Source of the DNA: Sorex araneus
Lineage: Eukaryota; Chordata; Mammalia; Eulipotyphla; Soricidae
DNA: 64,000 bases
Direction: 5' to 3'
NCBI RefSeq assembly: GCF_027595985.1
Contig: NC_073313.1
Span: 114,839,552 to 114,903,551, forward strand
Shown here: positions 57,495 to 64,000 of the stretch, piece after piece
How positions within the stretch are numbered: position 1 is the first letter of the stretch
Layout of the letters: each line of letters begins with the position of its first letter
Program-made: the position numbers and the translations under genes
Notes under the pieces: model-generated
What the model was told of the DNA's origin: nothing
What the model saw: only the letters and a program-made list of their open reading frames with translations
Databases searched by the model: none

Positions 57495-58343
57495 TTAAAA
57501 TTTTATTTATTTATTTATTGAATCACCATGTGGAAAGTTACAAAGTTCTCAGGCTTATGTCTCAGTTATACACTATTCAAATACCCATCCCTTCACCAGT
57601 GCCCATAATCCACCACCAAAAACCTCAGTATACCTCCAGCCCCTGCCCCCCCACCCCCAACTGCATAACTGATGAATTTCACTTCATTTTCTCTTTACCT
57701 TGATTACATTCCATATTTCAACACAAAACTCACTATTGTTGTTGGAGTTTCCCCCAAGAAAAATAGCCCTACTATCAAGGAAGCATTTGATAATTAGTTT
57801 TCCATTGCTGAGAATGAAGAGATATGTAGCCCCACTGCTCCAAGTACATAACTCTTTTTCTTTTTCCCTTTTTCCTTTTCCTTTTATTTTTTCCCTCATC
57901 CCCCTTCCCACGCCTCATAGGATGGTGGACGCCACGCCTCGTTTCTCCCCGAAAATGGGAAACAACCGGGAAAGAGGAATATTTCCTCTTCTCGGCCGGC
58001 GTGGGATTGTTTCTTAGTTCACAGTCCAGAGAAATGGCTGCTACTTTGATTACCTTCAATATTTCAACAAAAAACTCACTGTTATTATTTGGAGTTTCCC
58101 CCTCAAGTCAGACCTGCTAAAAAAAAGGAACCGTTTCACATTGCTGACAATTAAGAGATGTTAAGTCGCGCGGACGCTGTCGAGTCCACGCGGTTTTGGA
58201 TTTCTGTATAAAGTCCAGGGAAAATTCTGCCAGAAACTGCATAGCCCATCTCACAGTCTCAGTGCATTGCTGTAAGAATCTGCGCTGGATGCCAAAATGT
58301 GTTAGGTCTCTGGAATTAAAGTCTTTAGGCGCAGAGGGTCCCA
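57495..58343 (-). mobile_element. L1-tailed retroposon with unfamiliar, partly duplicated body
   Basis: The left (3') end is L1-like: tattgaatcaccatgtggaa, then cccatcccttcaccagtgcc. The rest (57,690-58,343) is not the L1 3' UTR seen elsewhere here. Two related blocks (near 57,718-57,822 and 58,058-58,160) share aaaactcact, ggagtttccccc and ttgctgaga/ttgctgaca. A CpG-containing part with cggccggcgtggga lies between them. Perfect 13-bp repeats agtaccttctttt lie at 57482-57494 and 58344-58356. Confidence 0.65.
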
Positions 58344-58356
58344 AGTACCTTCTTTT

Positions 58357-59050
58357 GAGAGGACAAAAACTGTGAATGAATTTAAACAGATTGCTAATTT
58401 TCAGAAATGCTGAATTTGTAAAATATTATTCCATATAGATGGTTCACCAGAGCTTAGAAATCCTTCTAAACTTAATCCATATCACATTGCATATATTCTA
58501 CATAGTTATTCAGTGCTATTGAGGTCTATCTTTATTTATAAAGAAAGAATGGAATCAATTTACTATTTACACATTTGAATGTGGAGAACACTTCGAAATA
58601 TTGATGTAGATGGATATTCAAAATATGGGAAAATCCACTTAAGGAAATATTCAGGCAACTGGGGTCCATATGGAGGTCAATAACATGTAAGCCCCCAAGC
58701 TATAAAGGATTTACAGGTGAACACCATGTAAGTGAGAGGCCAGAGACTGAGGACACAGAGGGAAGTTACAAATTAAACCAGAGAAGAGATCAAAAAAGAA
58801 TACAGTGAAAAGCAAATGAGAAACACTGGCTTAGGGTGCTAATTTAATTACTATCCAATTCAATGATTTCAAAAATAAAATGTGCAACATAATAGAAAAA
58901 GTGGAATCAAATTCCACCTTAACATTAAGTTGAGGACTTTTACATTATTGTAAACCATTATAGAAAACTTCATGCTTACGTGAGATCAAAATATTCTATG
59001 AAACCATTTTTGTTAATTAAAAATGCTTAATTACTTTGCTCTCTACCACG
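58357..59050. other. Intergenic between SLC6A14 and CT83, nothing recognised
   Basis: AT-rich unique sequence. The two genes converge here. Confidence 0.5.
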
Positions 59051-59056
59051 TTTATT
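59051..59056 (-). promoter_or_regulatory. CT83: CT83 poly(A) signal AATAAA
   Basis: The plus strand reads tttatt, so the minus strand has AATAAA about 145 nt past the CT83 stop. It is the first canonical signal downstream and predicts a short 3' UTR of about 165-175 nt. Confidence 0.6.
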
Positions 59057-59199
59057 CATTTCTCAGAGACATATGCATTAGAAACATGTGATCAATTACA
59101 TACATGAAGTACAGTTGATAAATATTTGAATTTTTAACTTTTAAAGCAATGATTCTTTCAGTATAAACACATGATAAAGTGAACCCACTGACAGTTCCT

Positions 59200-59523
59200 T
59201 TAATTACGACCAGCACTGCTAGTACATTCCAAAAAATTTTCACTGGATTCAGATTCACTCTGGTTAAGTGATGCAACATTCAAAGTCATGCCAGCTATGA
59301 GATGTTCCAGTTCAGCCAGTTTGAATTCCAGAATCCTTAGGTTCACCAGTGTTTTCATCAGTGTAGCTAGAGACTGTGGGGTTTTTTTAATCCTATTCTG
59401 AAAATTCCTCTCAACTGAAAGATCCTTATTGTCACTTCTTCGATTTGACGCAGCAGGAGAGGATGATCTTACTGGTGCAAGAGATGTCAGCAATGACAAT
59501 GATGACCTTCTAGGGATGTTTCT
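59200..59523 (-). CDS. CT83: CT83 coding exon 2 (residues 26-132 and stop)
   Basis: The acceptor reads ctattccctgacag, and the exon runs to TAA at 59202-59200. It encodes 107 residues beginning RNIPRRSS. It includes a Ser-rich part, then a helical stretch with LVNLRILEFKLAELEHLI, then an acidic/Ser tail ending SAGRN. The intron between the exons is 2,046 bp. Confidence 0.87.
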   Translation of the reverse strand, partial: RNIPRRSSLSLLTSLAPVRSSSPAASNRRSDNKDLSVERNFQNRIKKTPQSLATLMKTLVNLRILEFKLAELEHLIAGMTLNVASLNQSESESSENFLECTSSAGRN

Positions 59524-61644
59524 CTGTCAGGGAATAGAAATATATTACACACAGTTTATTAATCTTGGCAATCTCAAATACTAATAATACTTTTGGTTAC
59601 CATACTTATGTTTATTAAAATTAAGTAATAATCCTACCTTAAAAATTAGAGATCAGGGCAAGAGAGCATTTCCTCTGTAGCCTGATCAACTCCTGGAGCC
59701 ATAGGGCCTCCAGTAAACTTTGGGAGCAGCTCCTGAGCAGGAGTGAGAACAGAGCCTTAAGGCAAGCAATAGAGAGAAGCTGAGCACAGAGCCAGGAATA
59801 GTGAATTTACTGCCCCCCTCCCCAGCTCCCTCTGCACCCTCAGAAAACATGAGAGCTAAAAGCTGGGTTGAATGCTTAGGAATGCCTACAAATATTTAGA
59901 AATATGGTTGTCTCAAAGACAGACTGAAAAAAAAAGGAAAGTAGCCTTGTGCCAAAATGACATATCCTGGGCTAACATTTCTTGATATCTCCTGTAAAGT
60001 CAATATTTGGATGACATTTGAGCATTATCAGACCTTATTTGCAGATTTGCATAGCACCAAGATACACACATTCTTTTGTTTTGACTTTGGAGTCCAACTA
60101 AACAGTTTTCCGGACTTATTCTTGGCCTTGCACTTAGGGCTTACTCCCAGCTGCTCAGGAGTCCATATGAGGTGCCAGGGAATGAACCCCAGTTGCCACA
60201 TGCAAGAAAACCGCTCTACCTTCCATACTCTCTCACGGACTCCCCAAGAATTGTCTGAAAATTTCCCACAAAATGAATGCCGGCTAGTTCAGCCCTTTTG
60301 GAAAACAGTATGGACGATTCTCAAAAAACTTGAGGTTGAGCTCCCATTTGACCCAGCAATACCACTGCTGGGAATATATCCCAGAAAAGCCAAAAAGTAT
60401 AGTCGAAGTGACATACGCACTTATATGTTCACCGCAGCACTGTTTACAATAGGCAGAATCTGGAAAAAACCCGAGTGCCCTAGAACAGATGACTGGTTGA
60501 AGAAACTCTGGTACATCTATACAATGGAATACTATGCAGCTGTTAGAAAAAATGAGGTCATGACGTTTGCATATAAGTGGATCAACATGGAAAGTATCAT
60601 GCTAAGTGAAATGAGTCAGAAAGAGAGAGACAGACATAGAAAGATTGCACTCATCTGTGGAATATAGAATAATAGACTATAAGACGAACACCCAAGAATA
60701 GTAGAAATAAGTACCAGGAGGTTGTCACCATGGCTTGGAGGCTGTTCTCTCATTCTGGGCAACTCAGAGAAGGGAACAGCAAGTAAAATGTGGTTGTTGG
60801 TCATGTGGGGGAAAGATGATGCGGGCCAAATATAGACTAGAGACTGAACACAATGGCCACTCAACACCTTTATTGCAAACCACAACACCTAATCAGAGAG
60901 AGAGAACAAAAGGGAATACCCTGCCATAGTGGCAGTGTGGGGTGGGGGGAGACGGGACTGGGGAGGAGGGGAGGGATGTTGGGTTTACTGGTGGTGGAGA
61001 ATGGGCACTGGTGAAGGGATGGGTTATCAAACTTTGTAAGGGAGAAACATGAGCACAAAAATGTATAAATCTGTAACTGTACCCTCACGTTGACTCACTA
61101 ATTAAAAATAAACTATTAATTAAAAAAAACTAACAGGAAGTTAGACCCTACATTGCAAATATATATAAAAAAAAATTTCCCACAAAATGTACCATAATGA
61201 AAAAGCAGAAGAGGCAGAAAGACAATTGGAAAAACATAGACTCAGATAACAAAAAATACAGATTCTTAAAATAGGTGGTGGTCCTGATGGTTGTGCGGGG
61301 TGGTGGGCACATTCACTTGAACTGATCTTATCACTTATGATTTCGCAGATCTTTCCAACAGGCCACACAGCTGCCAAATATGATCGAAGTGTGGAGGAGA
61401 AAAGTGAAACTTAATGGAGCTCTTTCAAGGAAAAGAGATATGATATCGCCTCCCGTTCACTTCTTACTTTTACAGTCTTACTACTGTCTGAGATACAAAC
61501 ATTGGCTGCTTCTATTACATACATTAATCTAACTTTATCTTATTCCAACTACTCTTTTCATACACTTACCTGAAATTTGTTTTTGAACCATATCACAATC
61601 GTCGCGCCCATAAAGGTGCCCATTAGCAGCAAGAAAAAATTCAT
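59200..61644 (-). CDS. CT83: CT83 (KK-LC-1, cancer/testis antigen 83) ortholog; 2 coding exons joined
   Basis: Two minus-strand coding exons join in phase 0 to give 132 residues; the human protein is 113 as I recall. Exon 1 encodes MNFFLLLMGTFMGATIVIWF, a signal-anchor-like hydrophobic segment, followed by basic KNKFQ. The junction FQ|RN matches the human FQRN. Near the C-terminus, LVNLRILEFKLAELEHLI is the conserved helical motif of the family. The middle is Ser/Arg-rich and diverged. The gene sits tail to tail with SLC6A14, as in human Xq23. In human it is testis-restricted and re-expressed in some tumours; its biochemical role is unknown. The frame is intact, and the intron carries a later L1. 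The extra length compared with human lies in the middle and C-terminal tail. Confidence 0.88.
60075..60245 (-). mobile_element. Old tRNA-like SINE (type A) in the CT83 intron
   Basis: ttgacttt-ggagtccaac at the left; agggaatgaaccccagttg and tccatactctctcacggac at the right. Confidence 0.55.
60276..61171 (+). mobile_element. L1 3' end in the CT83 intron, with probable 3' transduction
   Basis: The last part of ORF2 ([27 protein letters not shown]) and the 3' UTR (ggtggtggagaatgggcact) end in an A run at 61122-61129. Then come about 37 bp of non-L1 sequence (61,130-61,166) and a second A run. Perfect 18-bp repeats aaaatttcccacaaaatg lie at 60258-60275 and 61172-61189. Confidence 0.85.
61570..61644 (-). 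CDS. CT83: CT83 coding exon 1 (residues 1-25)
   Basis: The ATG is at 61644-61642 in agccATGa context, and donor gtaagt lies at 61569-61564. The 25 codons encode a short N-terminus and one membrane-spanning helix, ending KNKFQ, phase 0. No other frame gives a match to the family. Confidence 0.88.
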
Positions 61645-61699
61645 GGCTCCCCTTGGCTTATTCTCTTCTCCAGCTAAAAGGCACAGTCAGCTGGCAGCG

Positions 61700-64000
61700 T
61701 CTGAACAGAAGCTAGCTGGTGACTACGACTTGAAAAACCACCCGACTTGATGCTCAGAGAATCTCAGTGCCGCAATACAACTGGGAAGATATTACTAGTC
61801 AAGTTGCTTCAAGTACCTAAACTGACCAATGACCTCACAACGGATTACACACTGGGGGTCCTTGCATCATAGTCTGATGACTTAATCAGACCAGCAGGAA
61901 ACACAGCTGCACTTGCTAATAGCCCATGAGGGTTAAAGTATCTGGGGGTTTCGAGGGGAGAAAATCCAGGTAGTTGAGGATGAACACGGAGCACAAACAT
62001 GACAGAAAACACACTCTAAACTGGAGTGTTTGTGGGGGCGGGGGAACGGAGAGAGGTTTTAAATGCCCTCACGTTTTTAGGTATAGGTCGCTCGTGTCCT
62101 TTCTACAGCACCTGTATTTATCTCAAATGTGTGTTCATAAACAGGATAAAAGTAAATAGCAAAACATAATCGTCCACAAAGGGTTAGTCTCTGACAGATG
62201 ATCCCCTCCCCCCATTCCCACGGGTATTTTAGAATTCACTCTGACACTATGCACAGTGAGATAATATTGTATAGTATATCACTATAAAGTTTAAAACGAT
62301 ATCCCAGAAACATTCTCTCACAAAACAATCTTAGGTTGTAGGTATTGTTAATACTGTGTATATTTTTGGAATTGCAGCAATAGATTCAGATGTTAAATAA
62401 TTTCTTATTTGAAACTAATAACAAAAGCATAACTTGGGTCCACAGACTTTGAGCTTAAGAAAAAGTTCCCTATTTTCATTAGCACCCATAAATCCTTTAC
62501 CCTCTCTCTCTGACTTTTCAGCACAGAGCATTTGCCATTCTCTGCGGTACATACATTCAAAGGAATTGCAAATATTTATTGTTTTGGACAATATATTCTT
62601 GTTCGAGAAATTCAGGCAAATATACTAGATCATTCAGTGGAACAATAAATTCTGAACTAAATGTGAAGAACCAGGAACTCTCAAAATGGATCCAAACTAA
62701 TCTACTAAAAGTCCTGGGGAATATCTGATCATCCTACAGGATAGGAGGGATAGGAATGTCATTTATAAATTTTCAGAGCAAACAAACCCCAGTCACAAGT
62801 TTGAAACCTAAAGATTCATTTATTTGAATAAGTGTCTAATAAAATTGTAAAGAGAACTCTGAGCACTTGCATATACAAGGAATTGATCCTTAGCAAAACA
62901 AAAGCCTGTGCTCATTGGAAATTTATACTACCAGCGTAGGAGACAGACATTAATGATATGCACACAGAAACTAATGTAAAATTCCTAAGTAACGTGAAGA
63001 TATGACAAATTTTTAGGACTGAGAGATTATGAAGGAGAGTGACCTGCCTGGTAATTATGATGCACTCAAAAGCATAGATGTATCACAGACAAGTCAGATA
63101 ATCAAGACATTGGCATTTCACTTGTTTGGGCAAGCAAACCCTCATCTGCACAGACAGACAGAGTCTCATTATTTGTTCTAAAACACTCATTTACATATGG
63201 AATCTGTTTGGTCAACTTTGCAAGCCATCATTTACATAGGGATTAACCAACTTGAAGTGGCATATGTAATTGATTGATGCATAGCCAGCAAAATAGAGTT
63301 GAGACAACTAAGGGGCAGGGATACATAGCCTATACAAGCCCAAATCGCTCTATGGAGAGATGGGGGCTACAGGAGAGAAGTTGCAGTGGATGAGATTAGA
63401 ATGGAAGAGTTTGGAGATTGTCAGTTGGAGAGCAGGCGTTAAGGTATGGTAGTAGAGGTTGCAGTGTCACACAGGCTACTCTTACTGACGAGCTGAAGAT
63501 TACATTAAAGAGGCATCCTACAGAGGTGTGCTTATGTTAGCAATGAAATAAAAAACAGTAACATTGAAAACATTTGGTAGCCACATGCTATTCTTACACA
63601 CAGTCCACTAGAACCTGAAGCTAGTAAAAACTACTGCAACAGATGAGTAATCACCAACTGTGGACTGACGATAACAGATTTGGTGATGGGCTTGTGAAGT
63701 TTTAGTGATAAAACATGAGAAGAACCTCAGGAAAATTAAATATTTTTCACAAGAAGAAAAATTTTAAATCTAATAGATTTTTGTCAACAGAAGATCTTCT
63801 TGACAAATTTTGAAAGGAACTCATTTAAACATAAGTAAGAAATAGTAATACTCTAAATAATATAATAAAAAACAGAAACTTGAGCAAGGTGGTAATTTGA
63901 AATACAATAACAAAAACAATAGGAAAAAGACAAAAAACATAAAAGGGGATAAATAAAAGAATTAATATATGCAAATTATGATGAATCAATACAAGCATAC
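61700..64000. other. Upstream of CT83; no gene or repeat recognised
   Basis: The first few hundred bases should hold the CT83 promoter (minus strand). I see no TATA box there and few CpGs. The rest is AT-rich and has no coding-like frame. Confidence 0.45.

Noticed and set aside
59957-60667. Open frame of 236 codons on the + strand
   Set aside because: It runs through unique DNA, an old SINE in reverse and then the L1 ORF2 C-terminus. It is a chance fusion inside the CT83 intron, not a gene.
1-64000. CRISPR arrays, operons or bacterial features
   Set aside because: Spliced genes, SINEs, LINEs and an LTR show this is mammalian nuclear DNA. No regularly spaced identical repeats were seen.

Overview
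The window is mammalian nuclear DNA, AT-rich and full of retroposons. It most likely comes from a shrew of the genus Sorex (common shrew or a close relative). The tRNA-like SINEs with a 'tagcacagcgggtagg' head are the kind I associate with shrews. Two fragments of an RTE-type LINE also fit the element reported, as I recall, to have moved between parasitic nematodes and the common shrew. Gene order (SLC6A14 next to CT83, tail to tail) matches human Xq23, so this is probably X-linked. The species and chromosome calls are inference; the two genes are read directly from the sequence.

Layout. Positions 1-26,900 hold no gene. They are AT-rich unique DNA with RTE LINE ends, SINEs, L1 3' ends, old MIR copies and a nested HAL1/L1 block at 20.8-23.9 kb. 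A retroposed half of a tRNA-Gln lies at 25.06 kb. A GC-richer promoter region (about 26.9-27.5 kb) precedes SLC6A14, a complete 14-exon gene on the + strand (start codon 27,537, stop 55,951-55,953). All 13 introns are GT-AG, reading phase is kept throughout, and the product is 638 residues. Its introns carry most of the mobile DNA, including a 1,037-bp solo retroviral LTR in intron 3 and a 5.4-kb antisense L1 in intron 8 that ends 40 bp before exon 9.

From 59.2 to 61.6 kb on the minus strand is CT83 (KK-LC-1), two coding exons for 132 residues, with an L1 insertion in its intron. The last 2.3 kb show nothing I can name.

The genes are unrelated in function: SLC6A14 is an epithelial Na+/Cl--coupled amino-acid transporter, and CT83 is a small single-pass protein known as a testis/cancer antigen. 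The main novelty is in the mobile DNA. One tRNA-like SINE head is joined either to an A-rich tail (L1-type mobilisation) or to a tail matching the RTE 3' end (RTE-type mobilisation). Four L1 insertions show 5' inversion with target-site duplications.
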